DNA of 64,000 nt from Closterium sp. NIES-65 (taxonomy: Eukaryota; Streptophyta; Zygnematophyceae; Desmidiales; Closteriaceae). The translations under genes and the position numbers were made by a program. The stretch covers positions 372,001 through 436,000 of the forward strand of contig CANXME010001999.1 of the NCBI GenBank assembly GCA_948144175.1. The letters are read 5' to 3'. Shown here piece by piece: positions 54,227 to 64,000 of this stretch (its first letter is position 1; the number at the start of each line of letters is the position of its first letter). Below the pieces are notes generated by a model, which did not search any database, was not told the origin of the DNA, and saw nothing but the letters and a program-made list of their open reading frames with translations.

Positions 54227-55444
54227 CTAGATCGAACCAGAAGGTGTTGTTATGTGTCTAGCAATTAGTCGAAACCCTAGCTCACCCTTCTGCGTGCGAG
54301 GATGGCCCGAGGTTTTGCAGATGTGGCAGAACGGAGGTACCGTTTTCACTTGCTGTTGTCGATTGTTGTTGCCGTTGTGTCGTCGCTGAGTGTGAAAAGC
54401 AAATTCTGGTGCTAAAGCTTTCTTCTTGTGTCTTTCTTCTTGCAGGTCCATGTCCTGCTGCTCAGCATGAATTTCGGCGCAGAGTGCCGCTTCGGAGATC
54501 CTCCCGTGTGCTCGTAATATGGCGCGAGTGGAGCGCCAGTGGGGGCCGAGACCACCGATGACCACCGTGACAAAGGCGTCTTCTGAAATTGACCCGCCGC
54601 ATCGAAGGAGCTTGTCGCGCAGTTCGCGGCAGCGGCTGATATAAGCCATGCCTTTCTCGCCTGGTTTCATTTCAATCGTTGTCAACTGCGCCATTAACCT
54701 GCTTTGGTTTACGCTGTCTGTTGCTTGATACAGGTTCTTCAGGTGGTTGTACGCGAGCTCCGCGGAGTTGCCGTAGCCTCGGTAAGTCCTGATGTTCTGC
54801 TGCTGGGTTGGGGTGATGTTCCTCAGCAGAATCGTGTACGCCATCATCGATTGATATGTATACTGCTGCTTCTCATATTGTGTCCCGTTTGTCGGATATG
54901 GCAGGGACCCGTCGAAGAAGCCAAGAATCTGTGCTCCTTCCATCATCAGTTCAAACTCGAACGACCAGGTAAAGAAATCTTTGCCGTCGAAAGGCTTTGT
55001 CGTTTGTAGTTTTAGGACGTGCGCGAATTGCGATTGGACTTGCAACGCGTCCAATGTCCTTTCTTGTCCCGATGCAGGTTGCGGTTGCGGCATGAAGCTG
55101 ACGGAGCCACGTTGGGGCTCGTACGGCGCAAAGGTAGGCTGCTGTTGTTGTTGTTGCATCCCGCGTGCATAGGATGAGCCGTCGAGGCTCATCGGAGTAA
55201 CATTGTTGTTGTTGTTGCTGTTGTTTGACTGCGCAGGCACTCCTTGCTGGTGTTGCTCGTAGAAGGACATGAAGGAGAAAAATTTCTCCATCATGTTTGA
55301 ATCGAAGCCTGCTGGTGTTTCCGTGGACCCAGCTGCTGGTCTTGCGGTGGTGCCTTCCTCTGTCTGTAGGCCAGAGGCAGGAGGTGGAGTAGGAGTAGTG
55401 CCTGGGGAACCGTTGGAGGAGCTCCTCTCCTTCCTTGCAGACAT
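54227..55444 (-). CDS. Element H gag (UBN2/copia type), truncated at the zinc knuckle
   Basis: 405 codons from the ATG at 55444. The N-terminus is disordered, with Asn and Gln runs. The middle is a typical copia gag domain (LKLQTTKPFDGKDFFTWSFE, YQSMMAYTILLRNITPT, AYNHLKNLYQATDSVNQSRL, MKPGEKGMAYISRCRELRDKL, VVIGGLGPHWRSTRAIL). It ends with the beginning of a CX2CX4H zinc knuckle (CHICKTSGHPRTQ); the expected last Cys is replaced by Lys, and about 20 unrelated residues follow to the stop. The codon after RTQ is AAG and then GGTGAGCT, a possible splice donor, so the tail may be intronic or flanking sequence. No protease, integrase or RT follows. Confidence 0.75.
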   Translation of the reverse strand: MSARKERSSSNGSPGTTPTPPPASGLQTEEGTTARPAAGSTETPAGFDSNMMEKFFSFMSFYEQHQQGVPAQSNNSNNNNNVTPMSLDGSSYARGMQQQQQQPTFAPYEPQRGSVSFMPQPQPASGQERTLDALQVQSQFAHVLKLQTTKPFDGKDFFTWSFEFELMMEGAQILGFFDGSLPYPTNGTQYEKQQYTYQSMMAYTILLRNITPTQQQNIRTYRGYGNSAELAYNHLKNLYQATDSVNQSRLMAQLTTIEMKPGEKGMAYISRCRELRDKLLRCGGSISEDAFVTVVIGGLGPHWRSTRAILRAHGRISEAALCAEIHAEQQDMDLQEERHKKKALAPEFAFHTQRRHNGNNNRQQQVKTVPPFCHICKTSGHPRTQKGELGFRLIARHITTPSGSI

Positions 55445-55499
55445 GTCTTCTTTCTTTGTATTTAAGTATTGAGAGAGAAAATGATCTTAAACTCTAATT

Positions 55500-55511
55500 G
55501 CTCTCATACCA
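55500..55511 (-). promoter_or_regulatory. PBS of element H
   Basis: TGGTATGAGAGC on the minus strand, one mismatch from TGGTATCAGAGC. Confidence 0.75.
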
Positions 55512-55947
55512 TGTTGGGCTGAGAAGCCCTAGGATCTTTGTAGAGTTTAAGGACTGAGTAGGATTGTAATAGCGGAAGCGTTGTAATACAGAGTGGTTGA
55601 ACCACCTTGCGCTAGTATGTGAGAGCAAAGTAAGTTGGATTAGACAAGCAAATACAAGGTTTATATAAGAGTACAAGGAATACGAATAGATAGATTTAAA
55701 CCGTTTTACTGTTGCGATTCGATACAGTGCGACTCGGGCAACTGCTCAATGTCGAGTCAGTTGTGTGTCCTTGTTGTCGCGCTGTATTGGTCAAGTCAAA
55801 GGTCGCTGACCTTTGACCTTCGCGTAACCTCCAGGCGGTTACGCCAACCTCCGAGGGTTGACTCGCGATGCTTCGATTTGGACTGCTTCGCTAGTGTCCT
55901 GAGTTTCGGACACGACAGAGGCGCCTTAAGACTTATTGTTCCCAACA
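55512..55947 (-). repeat. 5' LTR of element H
   Basis: Minus strand TGTTGGGAACAATAAG ... CTCAGCCCAACA; contains clustered inverted words (ggtcaa/ttgacc, cggttacg). Confidence 0.75.
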
Positions 55948-56518
55948 CTCTGCATATATGAAACTAGATATAGAAAGATTCATTCATAGGTTTATGCTTC
56001 AGATTATGATTGGCTGATGTGGTGTGTGACATATCTAGTGATTTTGAACAATGTTTTACCTCCTACAGATGCTGCAGAAAGCATGTCTGTTTGTAACGGG
56101 CTTGTCTATAGGAAATGTCTCGCGACTGCGAAAAGCATTGCTCGCTTAACATCGATATCATCTCCGACTGCCCACTTTACCTCCACGGCACACTGTTACG
56201 AGTGCAATTGAGTGAACGAACGAGAATTGCACTATCGAAGCAAGAATACAACTGAGCGAAGGCATGAGCGAACATTATATAGCGAAGCTATAGTGGTAAC
56301 GGTAATGGTCATGCGACGAGCCTGGGACTGAGGTTGGGAAAGTGTCGAAGCGTAGGCCCGGAGCGCGGGTTACCAGCCGAGCCGTGAGGTCGGGATGCGA
56401 TGTGCGAAAAGGGCGGGATGGTGAATGATGCGATGGTCGCGAGTGGTAACGGTGCTGACTGAGGTGCTACAGTGATGTACGCGTTGAGCAGGGACGCGAA
56501 GTAAGGAAAAGGGAATTT
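55948..56518. other. Low-copy sequence without a supported gene
   Basis: Ends in the target site cctta of element F. Frames at 56017-56211 and 56370-56576 are short and motif-free. Confidence 0.4.
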
Positions 56519-56523
56519 CCTTA

Positions 56524-56654
56524 TGTCGGATTATTATAACTGATGCATGTTTGTAGGCTATAGTGGGGTAGCACATATGGGGTACAGCTTTCTAGGGTTG
56601 TATTTGTACCCAACTCTGGCTTAGTCATTTCATTCCTGTTTTCCTTGCTTCACA
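56524..56654 (+). repeat. 5' LTR of element F
   Basis: TGTCGGATTATTATAACTG ... CCTTGCTTCACA; core TGTAGGCTATAGTGGGGTAG, box TCTAGGGTTG. Differs from the 3' LTR at one base (a/c, 13th position). Confidence 0.95.
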
Positions 56655-56665
56655 TGGTATAGAGC
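56655..56665 (+). promoter_or_regulatory. PBS of element F
   Basis: TGGTATAGAGC abutting the 5' LTR. Confidence 0.85.
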
Positions 56666-57700
56666 GGGTCCTGCCTTAGGACCGTTTTTTTAGGGCCCAC
56701 CGAAGCGCGCCCCGAGGCGCGCCCTTTTTTTTTAGCGACCCCTCGGGTCGCCTTTTCCCTCGCGGCCCCGCTGTCCCTCAGACGCGGCCCCGCCACCTCT
56801 CCTGATCGCGGCCCCGCCGCCTGCTTGACGCGGCCCCGCCGCCTCCCCTGATGCGGCCCCGCCGCCTCCCCTGACGCGGCCCCGCCGCCTCCCCTGACGC
56901 GGCCCCGCCGCCTCCCCTGACGCGGCCCCGCCTCTACTGCCGCGGCCCGCCGCTGCACCTGCCGGCCCGCCGCTGCACCCAGCGGCCCGCCGCCTCTGAC
57001 GGCCCCGCCGCTGCACCCTACGGCCCGCCGCTGCTCCTGCCGGCCCGCCGCCTCACCTGACGGCCCCGCCGCTGCTCCTGCCGGCCCGCCGCTGCTCCTG
57101 CCGGCCCGCCGCTGCACCTGCCGGCCCGCCGCTGCACCCAGCGGCCCGCCGCTTCACCTGACGGCCCCGCCGCTGCACCTGCCGGCCCGCCGCGGCACCC
57201 TACGGCCCGCCGCTGCACCCTACGGCCCGCCGCCTGCACCTGCCGGCCCGCCGCTGCACCTGCCGGCCCGCCGCTGCACCTGCCGGCCCGCCGCTGCACC
57301 TGCCGGCCCGCCACTGCACCGGTCGACCAGCCGCTGCACCTGACGGCCCCGCCCCTGCATCTCCCGGCCGAGCCGCCCCAGCAGCCGAACCGCCCGGGAG
57401 CCGAGCCGCCCAACGCCGAGCCGCCCGGGACCCGAGCCGCCCTGCCGCCGAGCCGCCCGGGAGCCGAGCCGCCCTGCACCCGAGCCGCCCAGCCGCCGAG
57501 CCGCCCGGGAGCCGAGCCGCCCTGCGCCCGAGCCGCCCAGCCGCCGAGCCGCCCGGGAGCCGAGCCGCTGTGCACCCGAGCCGCCCTGTCGCTGAGCCGC
57601 CTTTCTGCATTGCTGCACGACCTGCCCTGCCTGGTGAGCACAGTCCCACTGACACTGCGAGCTCTTTCCCTACTGCTTGCACTGCATCGCTGTCGTCGCC
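56666..57700 (+). repeat. Leader of element F
   Basis: The conserved start (tagggcccaccgaagcgcgcc) contains a perfect hairpin (GCGCGCC, loop CCGA, GGCGCGC, 56705-56722). Then units of ccgcctcccctgacgcggcccc (56800-56935), about 20 units of cggcccgccgctgcacctgc (56940-57350), and gagccgcccgggagccgagc units (57365-57600). Confidence 0.8.
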
Positions 57701-60700
57701 ATGGCTACCCCTAGTGTCCTAGCTTTTGACGCTGAGGGTCGCGCCATTGATTTTGAGGTCTGGTTAGACGACCTGCAGCTGTTCTTACAGTGCGACAGGG
57801 CTGACGACCTTTCTCTCTTTGACCTCACCTCTGGCGCCTCTCCTGCTCCTGCTGCTGATGCTGATCCCGCTGTCCGCTCTAAGTGGGCCACCCGGGATGC
57901 TGCTGCACGTCTTGCTGTGCGTCGCCACCTCCCTACCTCTGAGCGTGCGCACTTTAGTCAGTACAAGAGTGCTCAGACCTTGTACGACGCTGTAGTTGCG
58001 CGCTACTCCTCCCCTGCCACTGCTGCACTGAGCCGTCTCATGCTTCCCTACCTCTTTCCTGACCTCTCTGCCTTTCCCACTGTCGCTGACCTCATTACGC
58101 ACCTCCGCACTAGTGACACTCGCTACCGCGCCGCCCTTCCTGCTGAGTTCTGCGCTAAGAACCCCCCCCCCATGTACATCGCTCTCTACTACGTAGTCGC
58201 GCGCCTCCCTGACTCCCTTCGCGTCGTCAGGGACCACTTTCTCGCAGTCTGTCCCACCACCCTCACCGTCGACCTCCTCGAGAAGGCCCTCCTCGCAGCG
58301 GAGAAGAGCATAGTCGCTGTAGGTGCTTCTCGTGGTGACCCTCGCACCCCCATCTTTGAGGGGTGCTCTCCTTCCCCCTTGCTGCCCTCTGTTGCCTCTG
58401 CTGCTGCTGCCGACCTGCTTGGTCTTGAGTCGGTCGGCACGGCGTCTGCCCCTAGTGGGAGACGTCGCTCCAGCAAGGGCAAGGGGGGCAAGGGCGCGGG
58501 TGGAGCTGGAGGGGGCGGTGGCGGTGGCGGCGGTGGCGGCGGAGGGAGTGGGGGTGGCGGCGGGACTAGTGGTGGAGGTGGTGGTGGTGGTGGCAGCAGT
58601 GGCGGAGGCGGTGGTGGTGGTGCCAGCGGTGGTGGTGGAGGCAGCGGCGGTGGTGGAGGCGGCGGAGGTGGAGGCGGTGGAGGCGGCAGCGGAGGAGGCG
58701 GTGGTGGTGGAGGAGGTGGAGCTGGTCGAGGTGGTACCCAGCAGCGTAGCGGCGGTGGTGGTGGCCAGCGCTCGCAGCGGCAGCAGCAGCAGCGCTCGCG
58801 GGACATCCCTCCGCCTCAGCAGCTTCGTGAGTGGTACGCTGGGCGTCAGAGGGGTGGGGGTACTGGTCCCTGCACCTACGTTCTTCGTTCCGGCGACCGC
58901 GCGGGTGAGCAGTGTGGGGGTGCCCACGCCACCCAGCGCTGCTTTGGCCGCCTGACGGACGCTTGGCGTCAGCAGTTCCCTGGGGCTAGTGAGATCCCTC
59001 GCTAGGATGAGCTTCTCAGGGCTGGTGTAGCGATCTTTGATCTTGATTTTGATGCTATCCTTGCTGCTATGTATGTTGTGGATTATAGTGAGGAGAATGA
59101 GGGTTACCGTTGTTTCCAGCCCGACCCGGGCATTGGTACTGCTGCGCTAGGTGCTTGTGAGGCTGCTGCTCTAGGTGCCAGTGCGTCTGTGCTCTCAGGT
59201 ACTGGTGAGACTGCGCTCTCAGGTACTGCGTCGTCCTCGTCCTCCCTCACTTTCACACTTGACTCCGGAGCTTCTCGCTCCTTCTTTCGAGACCGCACTA
59301 CCCTTACGCCGCTCGGCCGGCCGGTTGCGGTCTCCCTTGCTGACCCCTCTGGGGGTCCTGTCCTGTCTCACTTCTCCACTGTCCTCCCGTGTCCGGCTGC
59401 CCCTTCGGGCACCCTGTCGGGTCTGTACCTTCCCTCGTTCTCTACGAACTTGGTGAGTGGAGCGGACCTGCAGGATGTGGGGGTTCACCAGTTCACTCCT
59501 GCGAGTCAGCGGGTGACCCACTGCACGGAGGCACGCACAGGCCGACACCTGGCCACGTTCTCGCGTCGGCCGGGGTCGAGTCTCTACACCCTGACCGTTG
59601 AGTCTCCTCCTGTCCCTGCGTCTGGTCAGGTGGCTGCGTCGGGTCAGGTGCTTGCTGCTGCGTCCCGGTCAGGTCCTGAGTCTGCCCCCTGTTCTTGTCG
59701 CCTCCTGTCTCACGAGACTCTCCTGTGGCACCACCGTCTTGGCCACCCCTCCTTGCCCCGTCTTCGGAGCATGGCTTCCCGTGTCCTTGTCTCTGGTCTT
59801 CCCCAGTCTCTCCCTCCTCTCCCCTCCGGGCCAGGACCTTCCTGTGTCCCCTGTGTCGAGGGTCGCCTCCGGGCTACTCCTCACTCCTCCCACTTCCCCC
59901 CGACAGAGGCTCCCCTGCAGACGCTTCACATGGATGTGTGGGGCCCAGCCCCCGTCCGTGGGCAGGGTTACGAGCGCTACTTCCTGTTGGTGGTTGACGA
60001 CTACTCGCGTTACACCACAGTCCTCCCCTTGCGCAGCAAGGGTGCGGTCACTGAGGTGCTGATCGACTGGATCCGCGAGGCTCGTCTCCAGCTCAGGAAG
60101 AGCTTCGGCTCGGACTTTCCTGTTCTGCGTCTGCACTCTGACAGAGGCGGAGAGTTCTCTTCTCGCCTTCTGCGGGACTACTGTCGTGCACGGGGGATCC
60201 GCCAGACCTTCACGCTTCCGGACTCACCACAGCAAAATGGGATTGCTGAGCGCCGCATTGGTATGGTCATGGATGTCGCTCGTACGTCCATGATGCATGC
60301 GGCTGCCCCCCATTTTCTGTGGCCGTTTGCGGTGAGGTACGCGGCGCATCAGCTCAACCTTCACCCCCGGGTCTCTCGGCCTGCGATGTCCCCAGCCTTG
60401 CTGTGGACGGGGAAGGTTGGCGATGCGTCTGTGTTCCGTGTCTGGGGATCTCGGGCGTTTGTCCGCGACTTGTCTGCGGACAAGCTGTCCCCTCGTGCTG
60501 CTCCCTGTGTCTTCCTTGGCTTCCCCACTGACGCCCCAGGGTGGCAGTTTTACCACCCCTCCTCTCGTCGTGTTCTGTCCTCCCAGGACGTCACGTTCGA
60601 CGAGTCAGTCCCCTTCTACCGTCTCTTCCCCTACCGCACTCCTTCCCTCCCCCCTCCCCCGGACTTCCTTGTGCCGGTTCCCCCCCCGGTAGACCCCCTC

Positions 60701-63604
60701 CCCCCTCAGGTTCCTGCCCCCTCAGGTGTGTCCCAGGTAGACGCCGTTGACCCGGTCGAGGTTACTGGTGACTCTGGTGCTGCTGCGGGTGCTGAGCCTG
60801 GGGGTGCTGACTCTGGGGGTGCTGTGCGCGGGGGTGCTGAGCTTGGGGGTGCTACTGCTGGGGGTGCTGGGCCTGAGGGTGCTACTGCGGAGGGTGCGGA
60901 GCCTGGGGGTGCTGAGCCGGGGGGTGCTGTGCCTGGAGGTGCTGGGTCTGGGGGTGCTGGGTCGGGAGCTGCTGAGCCTGGGGGTGCTGAGCTGGGAGCT
61001 GCTGAGCCTGGGGGTGCTGCGTCTGGAGCTGCTGAGCCTCGGGTTTCTCCTGCTGCTGCGTCTCGCCGGGAGCCCCTCTCTCCACAGGAGCTGCGCGAGT
61101 GGTTCGCTCGCCGCTGGAGGCGTGCTGCTGAGTCTGGAGGTGCTGCTGGAGCTGGAGCTGGAGCTTCTTCGACCGTCGAGGGTGCGGGTGCTGCCGGTCC
61201 CGGAGCTGCTGGACCTGCGGGTCCTCCTGGAGCTGGAGCTGCTGAGGGCGCTGGTGCTGAGCCTACTGCTGTTGGTCCTGCCGCTGGAGGTGTGGGTGGC
61301 GCTGGTGCTGTCGCTGAGGGTGCTAGTGCTGTCCCTGCTGCGTCTGGAGCTGCCGCGCGGCCTCGGCCGTACTTCGTTCCGCTCTTGCAGCAGGTTCTTG
61401 GTCTTTCTCCTCCAGTAGAGGGTCCACCGCCTGTCCAGTCGCAGTCCCTGCTGGAGCCTTCCTCTCCACTGCCTGCTCCCTCTCCTTACACTGGTACTAC
61501 TGGAGGTCTTGCTGAGCGTCGTGAGCCTGCGTCTCGTCCCGCGTCGCCTGTTCGTGCTGCTCGCGCTAGTGGTCGCAGTTCGCGTCAGCGTCCTCCTCCT
61601 GTCCCTGGCACGCACCGGATGTCTTTGCGTCCGTCCACTGCTCCTCTGCGTGCCCCTTTGCCTTCTCCTCCTGAGTCCTCTCTTCCTGCGCTTGCCGACC
61701 CTGAGTCGGACTCTCTTCGTGCTGCCAGTCCTACTGCCACGCGTCTGCTTGCTACTGTCGTCACTGACCCCTCTTTTGAGTCCACTGCTGCGTCTGCTCT
61801 AGTCGCTGAGCTCGTCGACTTTGCTGCTCGCTGTCGTCTCGACTACGCTGCTAGTCTTGTTGCTGAGTCTGCGTCTGTCTGTCCTCCGTCCGTCGGGTGT
61901 GAGTGTGCTCTTGGCACGGACGTCCTAGAGGACAGGCAGGAGGAGTTACAGTGTCTAGCGGCTGCTTCACCTCATCTCGCGTCTGTACTGCTTGCCCCTG
62001 AGGGAGACCCGGATGCACTAGACATCCCGACTCCGCGTTCTTACGTGGAGGCCGTAGAGGGTCCCTACTCCTCTCAGTGGCAGGCAGCTATGGATGCAGA
62101 GATGGCTTCCTGGAAGTCCACAGGCACCTACGTTGACGCGGTTCCCCCTCCTGGGGCGAACATCGTCAGTGGCATGTGGATCTTCAGGGTGAAGCGGCCG
62201 CCGGGCTCTCCACCTGTCTTCAAGGCACGGTACGTTGCTCGTGGCTTCAGTCAGCGGCAGGGAGTTGACTACTTTCAGACCTTCTCTCCCACCCCGAAGA
62301 TGACTACTCTTCGGGTGCTGCTGCACATAGCCGCTCAGCGCGACTACGAGCTTCACTCTCTCGACTTCAGCACTGCGTTCTTGCAGGGTAGCCTGCACGA
62401 GGAGATCTGGCTTCGCCGTCCACCTGGCTTCACTGGGACTTTCCCTCCTGGCACCCAGTGGAGCCTCCGACGGCCAGTCTACGGTCTCCGCCAGGCACCG
62501 CGTGAGTGGCACGACACACTGAGGACTACGCTTGCGGCTCTTGGGTTTGCTCCTTCTACTGCTGACCCGTCGCTGTTTCTTCGCACCGACACCTCCCTGC
62601 CGCCGTTCTACATCCTCGTGTACGTCGACGACTTGGTCTTTGCCATAGCAGACACTGCTGGACTCGCCTACGTGAAGTCCGAGCTGCTGAAGAGACACAC
62701 GTGCACAGACCTGGGTGAACTGCGCAGCTACCTTGGCTTGCAGATCACTCGGGACAGAGCACGCTGCACCATTACCTTGACTCAGTCACACATGGTGCAG
62801 CAGGTCCTTCAGCGCTTCGGCTTCACGTACTCCTCGCCTCAGGCCACTCCTCTGCCTACTCGCCACTCACTCTCAGCTCTGCCTTCGGATGAGTCCGTAG
62901 AGTCGAGTGGTCTGTATGCAGAGCTTGTTGGCTGCCTCATGTATCTGATGACCTGCACACGACCTGACCTTGCATACCCTCTGAGCATTCTTGCTCGCTA
63001 TGTTGCTCCTGGGAGACACAGACCGGAGCACATGGCTGCAGCGAAGAGGGTATTGCGCTACCTGTGCAGCACGTCGGGCATGGGGCTAGTGCTTGGAGGG
63101 CGGAGTCAAGTGGTCCTTACCGGCCACGCGGACGCTTCTTGGGCTGACGACCAGGCTACGCAGCGGTCGTCACAGGGTTACACCTTCAGCCTTGGTTCCG
63201 GCTCTGTCTCGTGGCGGTCTACTCGCTCGTCTTCGGTTCTCGGCTCCAGTTGTGAGGCTGAGATCTACGCAGGGGCCATGGCTGCACAGGAGCTTCGCTG
63301 GCTCACCTACCTGCTGACTGACCTTGGAGAGCCGCCTCGTTCTCCTCCAGTGCTGTACGTAGACAACAAGGCCATGCTGGCCTTGTGTCGAGAGCAGCGC
63401 TTGGAGCACAGAACGAAGCACATTGCTCTCCGCTACTTCCTTGCTCGTGAGCTGCAGCAGCGTGGTCAGTTGCGACTTGCGTACGTGGCCTCTGAGGCCA
63501 ACACTGCTGATGTGTTCACCAAGGCACTCGCGCCTTGTGACCATCAGCGCTTTTGCACCCAGCTGGGTCTTGTGCCTGTCTTGCCTCACTTGCTCTCCTC
63601 TTGA
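57701..63604 (+). CDS. Element F gag-pol polyprotein, one internal TAG
   Basis: 1967 sense positions plus the TGA stop, one frame. Start chosen at 57701 (MATPSVLAFD), conserved in sibling copies. Gag about 1-440: Gly-rich run about 265-375, knuckle C391-X13-C405-X3-H409-X4-C414. TAG at 59003-59005 (residue 435) replaces TGG of element D. Protease D521-S-G-A. Integrase HHCC from about 676; core D745, D814, E850 (D35E). Integrase C-terminal region, then an Ala/Gly/Pro/Glu linker with GGAEP repeats (DNA 60780-61040). RT LDFSTAF around D1555 and Y1641-V-D-D. RNase H D1811, E1852, D1888, D1937. As it stands pol would need read-through of the TAG. Confidence 0.93.
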
Positions 63605-63796
63605 CTTCACTTGTACTGTGACATATATATATACCTGCTCTTGCTTGTCTAGTTTTATATATATGTCTGTACTCCTGCATGTGAACTGGCCTCTGGCCCT
63701 GCTCTTGTGCTCGGACTGTGTGGTGACGTTGTGATCCACCTTGAGCTTTGCTTTGCTTGACTGGTCTTGTGACCCCTTGTTCTCCCGCACTTTGCC

Positions 63797-63806
63797 TATG
63801 GGGGTG
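63797..63806 (+). promoter_or_regulatory. Polypurine tract of element F
   Basis: TATGGGGGTG immediately before the 3' LTR, the same in every element whose 3' end is present. Confidence 0.8.
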
Positions 63807-63937
63807 TGTCGGATTATTCTAACTGATGCATGTTTGTAGGCTATAGTGGGGTAGCACATATGGGGTACAGCTTTCTAGGGTTGTATTTGTACCCAACTCT
63901 GGCTTAGTCATTTCATTCCTGTTTTCCTTGCTTCACA
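63807..63937 (+). repeat. 3' LTR of element F
   Basis: 130 of 131 identical to the 5' LTR; followed by cctta. Confidence 0.95.
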
Positions 63938-63942
63938 CCTTA

Positions 63943-64000
63943 CACTACCCCCCCTCCTAAGGAGGTCCTCCTTATGAAAGCGCGTGGATGTCTCGGAAAT
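63943..64000. other. Flank beyond element F
   Basis: Too short to classify; contains a C run followed by aaggaggtcctcctta, a small palindrome. Confidence 0.3.

Larger units (their letters stand above)
54227..55947 (-). mobile_element. Element H: 5' part of a different copia lineage
   Basis: Minus strand: 436-bp LTR (55512-55947), PBS 55500-55511 (TGGTATGAGAGC), short leader, gag 55444-54227, then loss of everything downstream. The LTR ends form a perfect TGTTGGG/CCCAACA inverted repeat. AT-richer, longer LTR and no GC-repeat leader, so it is not part of the A-F superfamily. No second LTR or TSD in the window. Confidence 0.8.
56524..63937 (+). mobile_element. Element F: near-intact full-length copia retrotransposon
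   Basis: 7414 bp, plus strand. LTRs 56524-56654 and 63807-63937 (131 bp, one difference), TSD cctta (56519-56523, 63938-63942), PBS 56655-56665, leader 56666-57700, single gag-pol frame 57701-63604 with one TAG, PPT 63797-63806. Recent insertion. Confidence 0.96.

Noticed and set aside
57785..58927. Minus-strand open frame of 380 codons antisense to element F gag, and similar antisense frames in D and E2.
   Set aside because: Shadow of the GC-rich gag reading; composition (Pro/Thr/Ala runs) mirrors the Gly-rich sense strand and no motif is present.

Overview
This window is eukaryotic nuclear DNA and is dominated by Ty1/copia-type LTR retrotransposons. The basis is complete gag-protease-integrase-RT-RNase H polyproteins in copia order, primer-binding sites of the plant type (TGGTATCAGAGC and variants, complementary to initiator tRNA-Met), 5-bp target-site duplications, and GT-AG introns in the few non-retroelement genes. 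Extreme GC bias, proline/alanine/glycine-rich tandem coding repeats and plant-like copia features suggest a green-lineage alga, perhaps a streptophyte (charophyte) alga. That assignment is inference and was not tested.

Layout. 1-10036: two degenerate minus-strand copia elements, A (cut by the window edge) and B, fused with no LTR between them. 10042-13082: low-copy sequence with one minus-strand gene encoding a predicted secreted or membrane protein. 13083-14661: C, a miniature non-autonomous LTR element with identical LTRs. 15025-22524: D, a nearly intact minus-strand copia with identical LTRs. 22530-24418: no convincing gene. 24424-35859: E, a decayed plus-strand copia whose 5' LTR is split by N (24502-28505), a non-autonomous element carrying about 2.5 kb of a 30-bp minisatellite. 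36457-43733: E2, a plus-strand copia whose 5' LTR is reduced to 23 nt resembling part of tRNA-Glu. 43734-46260: two inverted copies of a MITE-like repeat, one interrupted by both E2 and the miniature element G (43914-45630). 46481-54001: a divergent pair of spliced genes, a roughly 1060-codon minus-strand gene of unknown function and a 255-aa plus-strand Ulp1/C48-type cysteine protease. 54227-55947: H, the gag and 5' LTR of an unrelated copia lineage. 56524-63937: F, a near-intact plus-strand copia interrupted only by one TAG codon.

How the parts relate. A, B, D, E, E2 and F are one superfamily: very short LTRs (125-137 bp), a long GC-rich tandem-repeat leader, a gag with a Gly-rich stretch and a variant CCHC knuckle, an Ala/Gly/Pro/Glu-rich repeat between integrase and RT, and the same purine tract TATGGGGGTG before the 3' LTR. 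C, G and N keep only the LTRs, PBS, GC-rich leader, and the 3' tail or purine tract, so they look like parasites mobilised by the autonomous copies. The Ulp1 gene and its divergent neighbour may be the core of a DNA transposon or may be host genes; the sequence does not decide this.
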